Shown here: in pieces, positions 1 through 10,428 of the stretch | Position numbering within the stretch: the first letter of the stretch is position 1 | Layout of the letters: every line of letters begins with the position of its first letter | Origin: Topomyia yanbarensis | Taxonomy: Eukaryota; Arthropoda; Insecta; Diptera; Culicidae | NCBI RefSeq assembly: GCF_030247195.1 | Contig: NC_080671.1 | Coordinates: 108,301,845-108,365,844, forward strand | Direction: 5' to 3' | Length of the DNA stretch: 64,000 bases | Notes under the pieces: model-generated | Told to the model about the DNA's origin: nothing | The model's database searches: none | What the model saw: only the letters and a program-made list of their open reading frames with translations | Translations under genes and position numbers: made by a program

Positions 1-397
1 TATGCAAAACTAAAAATATCTATTTTTTAAATTTTACATCGGTAGAGCTCGTTAAGGGAAATTTATACTAAATAATCAGAAAGGATTATGAGACTACGTT
101 TCGGAACTAAAGAAGAATATTTTTTGTAGGGGATGGGCGTATCGTTGTTGGTAAATCGATTGCCTTGTACGCAGCGCACCTGGGTTCGAGTCCCGACCCC
201 ACACATAGGGTTGGAAATTTTTCATAAGAGATTTTTCTAATCCGAAGAGGCGAATGATCTTAAGGTTAAAACCTCTGCAATCGAAATAAAAAAAGAATAT
301 TTTTGAGCAATTTCGGTTTATAAAAAAAGAAAAAAATATGTCCCCATTTTCTCAGCCTAAATTAAACTAAGAGACTGATAAAAACCGGTCTTCACTG
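1..397 (-). mobile_element. TA-flanked miniature TIR element, CAGTGAAGACC family, copy A (cut by window start)
   Basis: The right end reads GGTCTTCACTG followed by TA (398-399). It is the inverted form of the left ends at 5752 and 7763, which begin CAGTGAAGACC after TA. Positions 60-112 match, in reverse, the interior of the copy at 7763-9249 around 7870-7935. The left end is outside the window and a SINE interrupts it. TIRs with a TA duplication point to a Tc1/mariner-type non-autonomous element. No ORF is seen. Confidence 0.7.
125..292 (+). mobile_element. tRNA-derived SINE, copy 1
   Basis: The head is tRNA-like, with a pol III B box at 183-193 (GGTTCGAGTCC) and a plausible A box near 133-150. 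An unrelated body follows, ending in an A-rich tail. The 12 bp repeat AAGAATATTTTT at 113-124 and 293-304 is a clear TSD. A related copy lies in reverse at 22473-22648. It resembles Feilai-type mosquito SINEs; that family name is inference. It is not a functional tRNA gene because the cloverleaf does not close. Confidence 0.85.
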
Positions 398-645
398 TAA
401 CATCTGGAGGTCGTTCAATCTGTTCTCTATAAAAAATTTATTTAGTTGCAGTGGGTACATGTACTGTAATAGTCACCATACAGAATAATTTACAGAATTG
501 GCAATTGGCAATCTGGTGCTCGTATGTACACAGCGTTGTATGCTCATAGGTAATGCCTTGATAGAGAGTAGCGAAGGATTTTCATTCGCATCATACGAAT
601 TCCGAGATGAACTTGTTACAATATTTATTATTAATGTTGAATGTA

Positions 646-1564
646 CCGTAAACCGGGGTGACATTGATCACTTTTCGAAGTAATCATTACATATTTTTAG
701 ACGCAACACCTTTATTTCGAGTTTAATATTTTTAAACCGTGTACTGATGTATGGAGAACAAGATAGGATGGTTTTATCTAAAATTGTCCGTTTACAGCTA
801 TTTTTTCAAAAATGATTTCAAGTTGAAGTCCGTTTTCGTGTTCCGGGGTGACTTTGATAGCCTGCATGTTCACCCACATTAAGTTATTGATGTCAATGCT
901 TTTGCATGTCAATGCTTCAAATGTTTGTTTAAACTAATTCTGGAAAGATACTCATTGTTAAATAGATGTTAATTAGTATTATACAAAGTATTTTAATGTA
1001 CTGTAAAATTCGAACAACCAAAATTCGATTATGTCCAACTAGAATAAAAGATTCTGAAAACCTTTAAAGCTGCTAAAATTGTTTTGTTTCAGTGTTTTAT
1101 CAATGTACAAAAAGTTTCATCCATTTTAACACGTTGCAATATTGAACAACAAAAAAATGTTGCGAGTTTTAGCATAAAATAATTTGAAATAATTGCCAAC
1201 TAGTTTCACAAAAAATGTGTTGAAAATAAACAAACTCTTAAAACTAAATTTAGCATATCCCAATCTGAAGGAAAATAAAAACTCGCTTGTAATTTATTTC
1301 TCTTGCTCAAATCTAAGATTCATTTGTTTTATAAAAAATAGGCACTTTACGAAGCTTCGTAAAAATCAGGTAAAGTCAAATTTCGGTTTTCTGTAGTTTT
1401 TGTACACAAAAACCGAACAATATACTCAAAAAGTATAACAAATCAGTATTTTATAAGTTTAGAGTAAAAATCAATTCATATTAAAATGATTCGGTAGACT
1501 ATTCTGGTTTAATAAGCGATCTACGAAAAAAGTTTCGAGTGATCAAAGTCACCCCGGTTTACGG
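646..1564. mobile_element. TA-flanked TIR element, CCGTAAACCGGGGTGAC family, copy 1
   Basis: The ends are inverted repeats of roughly 30 bp: CCGTAAACCGGGGTGAC at the left and its reverse complement at the right. TA flanks both sides (644-645, 1565-1566). A second full copy at 46371-47278 aligns along its whole length with small indels. No transposase ORF is present, so it is non-autonomous. The TA duplication suggests the Tc1/mariner (IS630) superfamily. Confidence 0.85.
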
Positions 1565-1648
1565 TATATTGAATTGCTCAGAAGAAAAACGAATTTTTGA
1601 AACTTAAATTAAACCACCCTGAGTCGATTTCTAGTTACACCAGAAGAG

Positions 1649-2221
1649 TTAAGGGGGCCCTCTTATATAGTTGTGGAAAAAGTACCTAATGTTTGATTTT
1701 TTTTTTTTTTTGAAGAAGTGCGCGATTCTGCGAAATGTTTATTAAGGTTTCATCTAAAAAATCAAAATTTTCGAGCGTAAGGCGTCCAAAATGGCAGCTC
1801 CAGCAAAAGGTGTTTTGAAAACCGATCTCATCTGCGGGCACGATACAGGTCGCAATTCGTCGTCTACAAGCAGAAAACCAAACCGATCTGGAAGATTACA
1901 TTCCATAGAGGCGCCCCAAGCTAAAACACTTGAAAAATTCGTTATAGAATAAAGTATCGTTTTTTCGCATGATTTTTCCACTTTGGCAAGCTGTAAAAAA
2001 TTGTTAACGATCAAAATATTACGATTTTGTAGATTACAGCGACGGAGAATGTTGTCTTCTTTTAGGCGGACATTGACATCTTACACTCGAAATTTTTTAT
2101 TTTATAGATGAAATAAACGTTTTGCAGAATAGCGCACATGTCTAAGTCATTTTACTTCTTCAAAAAAAAATTATCAAACATTAGGTACTTTTTGCACAAT
2201 TATATAAGAGAACCCCCTTAA
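1649..2221. mobile_element. TTAA-flanked miniature element
   Basis: TTAA at 1649-1652 and 2218-2221 brackets a 565 bp unit. Its ends are inverted repeats: GGGGGCCCTCTTATATAG at the left against GGGGGTTCTCTTATATAA at the right, read inward. Similarity continues for about 70 bp through a T-run and a GAAGAAGT block. TTAA duplication is typical of piggyBac-type elements, although the terminal GGGGG is not the usual CCC. There is no coding capacity. Confidence 0.8.
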
Positions 2222-2860
2222 GTCCCATGGAAAACTTATTCAAATACCACTTCGCTAAAAGTTTAATAACTCCTCCTATAAAAGTTGTATTTTGATATGC
2301 AGTCTTCGACAAAGTAGCGGACAATAAAATTTTCTTTCTTATTCTTGCTTGCAGTGACTTTTTTAATACATACAGTGTAAATCAGCGGTGAAAATGCAAA
2401 ATGGCTTTTCTTCGTGTACATCGGCGAAAAATCCCATCCAACTTTCAAATACGTTGACACTGTGGCTAGACTTGTTTGATTATGTTCAAATTTGGAGCAG
2501 ACAGTCCTGGTGTGACTAGAGAGCGACTCAGGGATGGCCCGACGGGGGTCATTTTTTTCAAGTTGTTTAATTTTTTGAACGAAATCAACAACAGAAGGAC
2601 AACGCTCGCAATGTTTAAAATCCATCGCTGCTGTATCGACCTTCAGTTAGTGGATCATTTCAAATTTAACTGACTTTAGGCTTACATGTTTCTAATCGCA
2701 GAATTGGGAATAACGGCGGTAATTAAAAACCGTTTTGAACATTGATAGATATTTTGGATTCAGAAATTTATCCTCTTTTGGATCTCCGGAGAAACGTTCT
2801 GCGATATGTACAAAAAATAGAGCGAAACAAAAGAATACCTATCTTAAAGTTATTTAGCGT
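2222..2860. other. No recognisable feature
   Basis: The DNA is AT-rich with only short overlapping ORFs on both strands, for example around 2263-2673. None shows a known motif or splice-flanked coding signal. Confidence 0.5.
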
Positions 2861-3115
2861 TTCGAATTCTCCTTATCAGTAACTAGCATCATCTTGGTAC
2901 CAGTTAGATGCTAAATTTAAACTTGCACTAAAATTGGCACTAGTTAGATGCTATATCCAAAAAGTCGTACTTCTTGCACAACCATAAACGACTGGCTTGT
3001 CCCGAGTGATGTCTCGGAAGTACAGTGACAAGCCAGTCGGAAGGGACAAGCCAGTGACTTTTTGGATTAACTCGATTAACTTAACGTCTAACTAGTGCCA
3101 ATTTTAGCATCGAAT
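2861..3115. mobile_element. Foldback element, TCAGTAACTAGCA family, copy 1
   Basis: Arms at about 2929-2966 and 3056-3105 are inverted (TTGGCACTAGTTAGATGC against a CTAACTAGTGCCAA form). The centre contains a second small inverted repeat based on ACTGGCTTGTC. The left edge carries TTCGAATTC then TCAGTAACTAGCA, as in the more complete copy at 13355-13600. The right outer arm is missing here. Confidence 0.6.
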
Positions 3116-3503
3116 ATTTTGAGTTTTTAGAATCAGATTCATTCATTCGGCACATTTTTACAGGATTTAAGAGTTGACAAGATACTGGGTTACTAACCAA
3201 ATCGGATTATAAAATTTCATATTTATGAGTATTTCAGTATTGTGGACACTCGGGTAACTTGTCGGCCTGTGAGGTAGTAAAAAATCCAGGAGCCCCTTCA
3301 CAGACCACCCTCATTATATTGTCCATTATATCCCCTCTAAAGCTAAGCTTGGTGATGTTTTATGATGTCACAAAATGTCAAGTTCCAGTCATGGAACGAA
3401 ATTTCATGGTGTTAAATTCGAAAAAATACTCAGATATCCAGTCGAACATATTTCGAACTATTGTACACATCATATCACAGTGACTGGCATGGTTGATCCA
3501 TTA
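3116..3503. repeat. Degenerate dispersed repeat
   Basis: The segment around 3345-3430 (AAGCTTGGTGATG then GATGTCACAAA) resembles the replacement patch at 42493-42628. No gene is seen. Confidence 0.35.
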
Positions 3504-3582
3504 TTTTTTTTGAGAGTGGTCTTACTGGAACTGTAGAGCGTGTAAGAATCACTCACTACAATTGCAGACGAGGCGGGAAATG

Positions 3583-3620
<38 letters not shown>

Positions 3621-5037
3621 ACACTGCTTAAGGCCAATTGCAACCGGCGGTGATTCCGATTGTGATAATGAGTGTAGGTTCAAATGTGCGGGCATATGGA
3701 CTTCAAGATCGCGTGGGAATGAGCGTTTATGTGCTGGCGCTTAAGACTGCGTTGACCAGATGATAAGTGCTATAGCGTTCACTTAATCATCGGGGCATTT
3801 CAGTTTTTGCGAAATCTTGGACGTATTTGTGTATGGATGATCACGATTGCATGTTCGCGTTTGTTTATCATCGCGAAAGGCTCGAGCGTTTGTACGTTAA
3901 TGAATCCCATCGTGCTGGCATTTGCATGTTGTGTGTGTGTTTAACTTTGTGTATATAAGTGCGATTCTATAACCATGTAGCTGATCATATATTCGCGTGT
4001 GTTCTTGAATGATTGCGCGGATCGTGAAAATGATACTTAATTTTGAGAAAACGATGCTAGATAACAGATAACAGTTACTAGAAGACAGTGAATTTCCCAT
4101 ATCACTAGTGATCCCGGTAATAATGTGTTGAATAAGGTATATCGCCGTATTTTTGTTCTCTTTTTTGTAGACCTGCACCTAGGCTGCTAGAACCAAGGGT
4201 AGGAACTTCCGGACATGACTGATTCATGATTGCGCGAACGCGGGTTTTTGTAGGTGTGCGCTTGAGACAGCGTTTATATGTTTGTAAGTGCTACAATGCT
4301 CACTTAATCACAGGGGCTTTTATGTTTGTGAGATCGCGAGCCTAGGTGTGCACAGGGGCGGCGAAACACTTTACGCCCGAGTGGGTAGAAAGCATAGGGT
4401 GAGGGGTCCATTAGTAAGGATTTTTTTCCCTTTTCGCTATGCACACGCTTACATTACATTCACATTAAATCACGTTCGTTTATGCAAATGGAATTGTGGT
4501 ACATCGATGTTTTCAAATGTGTATAGTGCGAGATACATGCGTTGCGCACCTAAATTTTTTTGAAATGGTTCAAACTTTTGAGTGGGTAATTCCCCACTTG
4601 GTTATTTTCGAGTGGGTAGTACTACCCATACTACCCACGCTTTCCGCCGGCCCTGGGTGTGCATTGATGATCGCGAAGGGTTCGAGCGATTGTATGTTAA
4701 CGTTTTGAGAGGATGGGTGTTTGTATATTGTGTATGAAACTTCGCGTGTATAAATTCAATTGTAAAAGCGGTTTGTCATTCACATATTCACGTGGATTCT
4801 TAAATATTTGCGGTCATCGCGATTATAAGGTTGAGTTTTATGTGTAGGTGTCCGACGTGAAACCTCAAAGCATGTACCTAGGCTGCTAGAACCGAGGGTA
4901 GAGACTTTCGAACGTAACCGATTCTTGAGCGCGTGAAAACGCGCGTTTGTATAATCAAGACTTCTAGAGTATGTTAGTTTGATTTATTTAAAACTAAGAT
5001 TGAAAGCATGGGCCTAAGCTGCTAGGACTAACGGTAG
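3504..5037 (-). repeat. Modular A-tailed repeat family, copy 1
   Basis: Related units recur within the interval: a block containing CTAGGCTGCTAGAAC appears near 4170 and 4878 and, diverged, near 5018. Blocks with a TGATGATCGCGAAGG-like core recur near 3875 and 4665. The same family lies in opposite orientation at 38510-39596. At one edge both copies have GAGAGT next to a T-run; read on the minus strand here this is a terminal A-tract, suggesting a retroposed unit. A CA microsatellite (3583-3616) sits inside. No protein is recognised. Confidence 0.6.
3583..3616. repeat. CA-dinucleotide microsatellite
   Basis: An almost pure CA run of about 17 units lies inside the modular repeat. The opposite-orientation copy near 39490 lacks it, so it expanded after the copies separated. 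Confidence 0.95.
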
Positions 5038-5049
5038 ATGATTTTTGAA

Positions 5050-5720
5050 AAAGTGGAAAATGCAGATCTTGAAAATCCTTTTAGCCGGCACTTCTACAGT
5101 ATGGAGATTTTCAGAAAAGGATTGATGGGTAGACGTAAAATATCGCTGTCTGACGCCATTTTGAAAATCAAGATGACGACTTCCAATTACGTGGAATTCT
5201 CTAAAACTCAATCAATATGAAACTTTTTGGAACATGCTTGACAAGTGGACGCCAAATATCGATGTATGAGGCCATTTTTAAAACCAAGATGGTGTCCTCC
5301 GATTTAGCAGAATTCTCGAAAAACTAATTAATATGGGTATTTTTGAAACGATGATGAGACGTCATATATCGATGTCTTGGGCCATTTTGAGAACCAAGAT
5401 GGCGACTTCTGGTTAAGTGAAATTCTCTATAACTCAATCGATATGGGTATTTTTGGAAAGGGCTTGACGAGAAGACGCCAAATATTGACATCTGAAGCCG
5501 TTTTGAAAACCAAGATGGCGTCTTCCGTTTTAGTGAGATTTTTGAAAAACTAAAAAAGTATGGTTATTTTTGGAACGAGCTCGATGAGTGGACGCCAAAT
5601 ATCGATGTCTGAAGCCATTTTGAAAACCAACAATGTGAGAATTTATGGAATAGCTTTGATGAATAGATATCGGATGTCAATCCCGGAAGCCATATTTAAA
5701 TCCACGGTACATTGTTCTGG
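5050..5720. repeat. Tandem array of ~116 bp units
   Basis: Five diverged units are anchored by GCCATTTTGAAAACCAAGATG-like blocks at about 5155, 5271, 5381, 5497 and 5614, giving spacings of 110-117 bp. Each unit also carries a GTGGACGCCAAATATCGATG-like block and an AACTCAATC block. Related modules lie inverted at 6060-6290 and again at 52855-53070. Short ORFs through the array do not persist across units. Confidence 0.8.
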
Positions 5721-5751
5721 TTTAATGTACATCTCACTAACCGTAACAATA

Positions 5752-5990
5752 CAGTGAAGACCTGATTTCTTCTACACTCGTTTTTGTCTGCCCTCGCTTT
5801 TATCCACCCTGAATTTTGAAAGTTTTTTTTAGCTCGATTTTGTCGGGCTCAGATGAAAATCTGTTCGTTAGGCTCTAGCAGACGAACCTAGTCAAACTCG
5901 AATAAATCCACTTATGAGCATATTTTTCTTATAAATACATAGTAAGCAAAAAGTTTTTGCTTTACACCGGAAGACCCCCTCAAGGGATAT
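5752..5990 (+). mobile_element. CAGTGAAGACC TA element, copy B (right end not found)
   Basis: It starts CAGTGAAGACCTG after TA at 5750-5751, in the same orientation as the left end of the copy at 7763. The interior keeps the TTTATCC and GATTTTGTCGGG landmarks but decays near 5990, and no right TIR was found. Confidence 0.55.
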
Positions 5991-6059
5991 ACTACATAAT
6001 CAAAACCATTTTGTATGTTAAAATGACGTCTGTAAACTTCATATTATTTATGCCCATAC

Positions 6060-6290
6060 CAAAACACTCTTTGATGTCTAAGTTATATAGAACATCGCAA
6101 AGCCGGTAGTCGCCATTTTGGTTTCAAAATAGCCTAAGACATTAATCTTCTCCATGCGCTCATTGGGCCCGCTCTGAAAACAACATACTGATTGGGTTAT
6201 AGAAAAGTCGGTTAAACCGGAAGCCGCCATCGTGGTTTTCAGAATAGTATTAAACATAGACATACCCAACTACTCCTTAATCCTGTTCAG
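6060..6290. repeat. Inverted relics of the 116 bp tandem module
   Basis: Two units in reverse orientation are recognised by CGCCATTTTGGTTTC and CGCCATCGTGGTTTTC blocks and AAGTCGG/CCGGAAG spacers, matching the 5050-5720 array. No gene is seen. Confidence 0.6.
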
Positions 6291-6859
6291 AAAACACACA
6301 TATTGTAGAAATAAGACGACCAAAGGAACTTTCAAGATCCAACTTTTCCACCTTTCAAAAATCTTTGAAGTTCATCGCATTCAAAAAGACTTAGAATAAA
6401 AGCGGAAACAGTGTTACTTGTGAATTCCATGCAAAAAAAATCAAAAATTGTTCAAAAATCGTCAGTGGTTTTTTGCAGTTTTTTAATAAACACGGTTTTT
6501 ACACGGACTTCGCAATTACCACGATTTTTTGCACGATTTCTTTTACCCCGTGTAAAAAAAATCTTAGTGTATGTGTGTGAGACTGCCCAATTAGTATAGA
6601 TCGACGGTGCGAAAAATCTCCGCGTTGTTCTTCATTTACTCGACAGAGTTTCACGCGGATAGACGCTTAAACGGAGAGCGCTCATCGATCTGCTGAAGTC
6701 ACGATAGTAGGTCGTTTTCTTTTTGCGTCTTCGGACAATTGCTTTTCGTAATATGCCATCTAATTACAACACTGATACGTAGAAATCTGACCAAGGTAAG
6801 AGCACAGCATTATTTGCCAAACACAATTTAAGGACACGAACGCCATTGCTCAAGTATCG
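6291..6859 (+). other. Unique stretch with a strong splice-donor match
   Basis: The first part holds three short repeats of a TTTTACACGG theme (about 6495-6560). The part from 6600 to 6795 is GC-richer and ends CCAAG|GTAAGAG (GT at 6796), a very good 5' splice site. It could be a non-coding first exon. No protein is recognised. Confidence 0.3.
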
Positions 6860-7762
6860 TTTGTAACAGATTCCACTTCTCTGTATTTTTATTATTCTCT
6901 GTATTTTTATATATTTATCTTTTAATGTGTTCTGGTCTAATACGGTCTAATATGTTTTATTTTGCATTTCTTTCGTTTCAATTTTATCCATTTGTATAAT
7001 TTTCTTTTGGCTTTTTACAATTTTCTCAATTTTAAAACACTTATTATTTAAGTTATTTTTGTTATTTTTGCATTTTGCTAATTTTTCTTATTTTATTCAT
7101 ATTGTTGCTTTTCATTGTGTTTATTCATTTGTTACATTTTTCCATACCTTCCGTTTTTTATATTTTTCTATTATTTATATATTATATTTATATGTATACG
7201 TTTGCTACCATTTTATTTTATTCGTCTATTTACCTTTTCGTTTTGTGTGTTTCTTAATATTTCTCGTAAAATTGTCATATTTTATTACTTTTCTTTGTTT
7301 TATTGCGTTATATATGATTTCCAATCCCTTATCTATAGATTTCATTTTGCTGTATTTTTTCTAATATCTTCATTTCGTTTAATCTTCCCATTGCTCACTG
7401 TATTTTTTCCCTCTAAATGCAGTATTTTATCCCAATACTTCAGCTTCTATCCTATTTTCGTACGAAATTCACTTTTACTTATTTTTTTGTTTGTGTTACT
7501 TTGTATTTTTTGTTTAACTAGTTTCGTTTTTAGACTTCTCCCGTTTTTCTCCGATTTGTCGATTTTTCGACGGACATTTTGTAATTTCTTAAAAAAGAAA
7601 AAAAATGTTTCTTTTTATTGTTTGCAGCATTCTTTCAAATGTTTGCAGTGTTTTTCATGAATTCATTCATTCATTTTTATTATGAATTTTCTCGATTTTC
7701 AGATTTTCGAGTTTTTTGATTATTCCATTTTTCTGGTCTAAATTCATTTATTTCTGTTTATA
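6860..7762. other. T-rich tract, part 1
   Basis: Extreme strand asymmetry: long runs of T with scattered C and A and few G. ORFs through it (for example 7115-7660) read as Phe/Leu/Ile/Tyr/Ser-rich strings, as expected from T-rich codons, and show no domain. Equivalent sequence resumes at 9250-9385 and 10429-12170 once inserted elements are set aside. Confidence 0.7.
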
Positions 7763-7970
7763 CAGTGAAGACCCGTTTTTATCCGCCCCTGGGTGAATTT
7801 TGGGCTGATAAAACCGGGACATTGATCAAATCGGGATACATATTTTTCTTTCTTTTTAAGAAACCCAAAGCTCTTGAAATGTTCTTCCTTAGTCCCTAGA
7901 TATAGTCTCATAACATTTCCTGATTATTTACCCTTTAGGAAAAGGGGTCTAACAGCGCAAAATATAAAAA

Positions 7971-9074
7971 ACCTGTTTTAATCCACCTAGCGGTGCAATT
8001 GTGCCTTTCTCATTTCTCTAAACTATGGCACGGAGGCTTTTTATTTTCAACATAATTGTGGAAATGTCCATTACATTCTTAGTACACTTTGCACTTATAC
8101 ACAATGGCATGCCAGCCACGAACTTGATGAGCTACGTGTCGACGGTGAAACACTTGAAACAAAAAAATATCATACTCCATTAGCCTAATCAGCATTAGAT
8201 CAATGTTATCTGCTTGCTAACTCATTTTGTCATGCGGGGGTGGGTATGTGAAGAGGGCGAAAGTCCCATGAACGAATGACTCCCCAGCTTAAATGGGTGT
8301 GCTTTGTGATATAGTGGTGGTTTAAAGATGATGGGGTTGAAAGGGAGGGGTATGAGGGCTGGATGGGGTGGTGGTCTGAGGGGTGATTTAAGGAGATTTT
8401 TAAAGGAGGGGAGTGAACAGTAGAGGGGGGGTGTAACCCCTCTCCGTAAACCATCAACTACGCCCCTGTTAAAATCCAGAAACCTTATGAGAGTCGAACA
8501 AAAATTTGGCCGGGATTAGGTTGACGTTTTTCAGAGTGATTGCATAACCTTTCTATATGAGAAAGGCAAAAATGTGCCAAAATCCAAAAAAGTGAATTGT
8601 CGTCAAATTTATTATCGAGTTTGCATCAAATCTCGACGTTTCATGCACCTTGAACACATTTAGCATCAAAAATAAAAATTCTATTTTTAATTTTTCCTAT
8701 AGTTTATATGAGAAATTTCTGTGTGGCCGCACTCTGAAACCCGTAATTCCGGAACCAGAATTCCGATCGATCCAAAATTCAATAGCAGCCGATGGGAAGG
8801 TTGCACCTTTGATTTGAGACTAAGTTTGGACAAATCGATCCAGCCATCTCTGAGAAAAATGAGTGACATTATTTGACACATACGCACATACATACACACA
8901 CATACACACACACATACACACATACATACACACATACACACACATACAGACTTTTTCCGATCTCGACGAACTGAGTCGAATGGGATATGACACTCGGCCC
9001 TCCGGGCTGGGATTAGGTTGACGTTTTTCAGAGTGATTGCATAACCTTTCTATATGAGAAAGGCAAAAATCGGG
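7971..9074 (+). mobile_element. Dispersed ~1 kb repeat (CCTGTTTTAATCCACC family), copy 1
   Basis: It begins ACCTGTTTTAATCCACC and ends GAGAAAGGCAAAAAT. GCCTTTCTCAT near the start and ATGAGAAAGGC at the end are subterminal inverted repeats. The terminal motif GTTGACGTTTTTCAGAGTG occurs twice, near 8521 and 9013, so the copy is built of two units. A direct repeat GCAAAATATAAAAA flanks it (7957-7970, 9075-9088). CA/TA microsatellites lie at 8878-8948. No protein is recognised and the class is unknown. Confidence 0.8.
8878..8948. repeat. CACATA-type microsatellite
   Basis: Irregular ACACAT/ACATAC units internal to the dispersed repeat. The reverse form occurs at 9505-9560 in the inverted copy and again at 50230-50300. 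Confidence 0.9.
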
Positions 9075-9385
9075 GCAAAATATAAAAAAAAATTCGGATC
9101 TCTATGATAAGAAATTTTTCTTATCAAGAAAGCATTTACGCGAGTTCAATTTGGTTCGTCTACTAGAGCCTATCAAATTACCAACTATCAAATTTCATAT
9201 GAAGCTGACAAAATCGGGTTAAAAAGCTGATAAAATCGGGTCTTCACTGTATTTACGAATCCGGTCAAAGGCTTATTTTTGTCTTCTTTTTCCGATTCCT
9301 TTAGCAATTTTTTTTTTATTATTGGTTTCTTTCTTTATTTCAAGTTCATCTGGCCCCACTTTCTAACTTGAACCATATTTTTTCT

Positions 9386-10428
9386 TTTTGCCTTTCTCAT
9401 ATAGAAAGGTTATGCAATCACTCTGAAAAACGTCAACCTAATCCCGGCCTTGAGGGCCGAGTGTCATATCCCATTCGACTCAGTTCGTCGAGATCGGAAA
9501 AAGTCTGTATGTGTGTATGTATGTATGTGTGTGTATGTGTGTGTGTATGTATGTGCGTATGTGTCAAATAATGTCACTCATTTTTCTCAGAGATGGCTGG
9601 ACCGATTTGCCCAAACTTAGTCTCAAATGAAAGGTGCAACCTTCCCATCGGCTGCTATTGAACTTTGGATCGATCGGAATTCTGGTTCCGGAATTACGGG
9701 TTTCAGAGTGCGGCCACACAGAAATTTCTCATATAAACTCAAGGTGCATGAAACGTCGAGATTTGATGCAAACTCGAAAAAAAATTTGACTACGATTCAC
9801 TTTTTTGGATTTTGGCACATTTTTGCCTTTCTCATATAGAAATGTTATGCAATCACTCTGAAAAACGTCAACCTAATCCCGTCAACCTAATTTTTTTTCG
9901 ACTCGTTTAGGGTTTCTGGATTTTAACAGGGGCGTAGTTGATGGTTTACGGAGAGGGTTTACACCCCCCCCCCTCTACTGTTCGCGCCCCTCCTTTAAAA
10001 AATCTCCTTAAATCACCCCTCAGACCACCACCCCATCCAGCCCTCATACCCCTCCCTTTCAATCTCATCATCTTTAAACCACCACTATATCACAAAGCAC
10101 ACCAATTTAAGCTGGGGAGTCATTCGTTCATGGAACTTTCGCCCTCTTCACATACCCACCCCCGCATGACAAAATGAGTTAGCAAGCAGATAACATTGAT
10201 CTAATGCTGATTAGGCTAATGGAGTATGATATTTTTTTGTTTCAAGTGTTTCACCGTCGACACGTAGCTCATCAAGTTCGTGGCTGGCATGCCATTGTGT
10301 ATAAGTGCAAAGTGTACTAAGAATGTAATGGACATTTCCACGATTATGTTGAACATAAAAAGCCTCCGTGCCATAGTTTAGAGAAATGAGAAAGGCACAA
10401 TTGCACCGCTAGGTGGATTAAAACAGGT
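9386..10428 (-). mobile_element. Dispersed ~1 kb repeat, copy 2 (inverted relative to copy 1)
   Basis: Read on the minus strand it follows copy 1 almost base for base, including the distinctive pyrimidine-rich block (9960-10080 here, 8340-8450 there). It starts with GCCTTTCTCATATAG and ends with CTAGGTGGATTAAAACAGG. It lacks the duplicated terminal unit separation seen around 8570. Only about 310 bp separates the two copies, giving a large inverted repeat. Confidence 0.85.

Larger units (their letters stand above)
7763..9249 (+). mobile_element. CAGTGAAGACC TA element, copy C, carrying a nested insertion
   Basis: The left TIR CAGTGAAGACCCG follows TA (7761-7762). The right TIR CGGGTCTTCACTG precedes TA (9250-9251). 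Without the dispersed repeat inserted at 7971-9074 the element is about 380 bp. Both TIRs and the TA duplication are intact, so this is the best reference copy of the family here. Confidence 0.85.

Noticed and set aside
129..200. Functional tRNA gene
   Set aside because: Only the internal promoter boxes are tRNA-like; the stems do not pair and the body and A-tail identify a SINE.
7059..7660. Long Phe/Ile/Leu-rich ORFs that look like membrane proteins
   Set aside because: They arise from T-rich composition, exist in several overlapping frames and show no codon or domain signal.
8878..8948. CRISPR-like short repeats
   Set aside because: Irregular CACATA microsatellite with no spacers, in a eukaryotic repeat.
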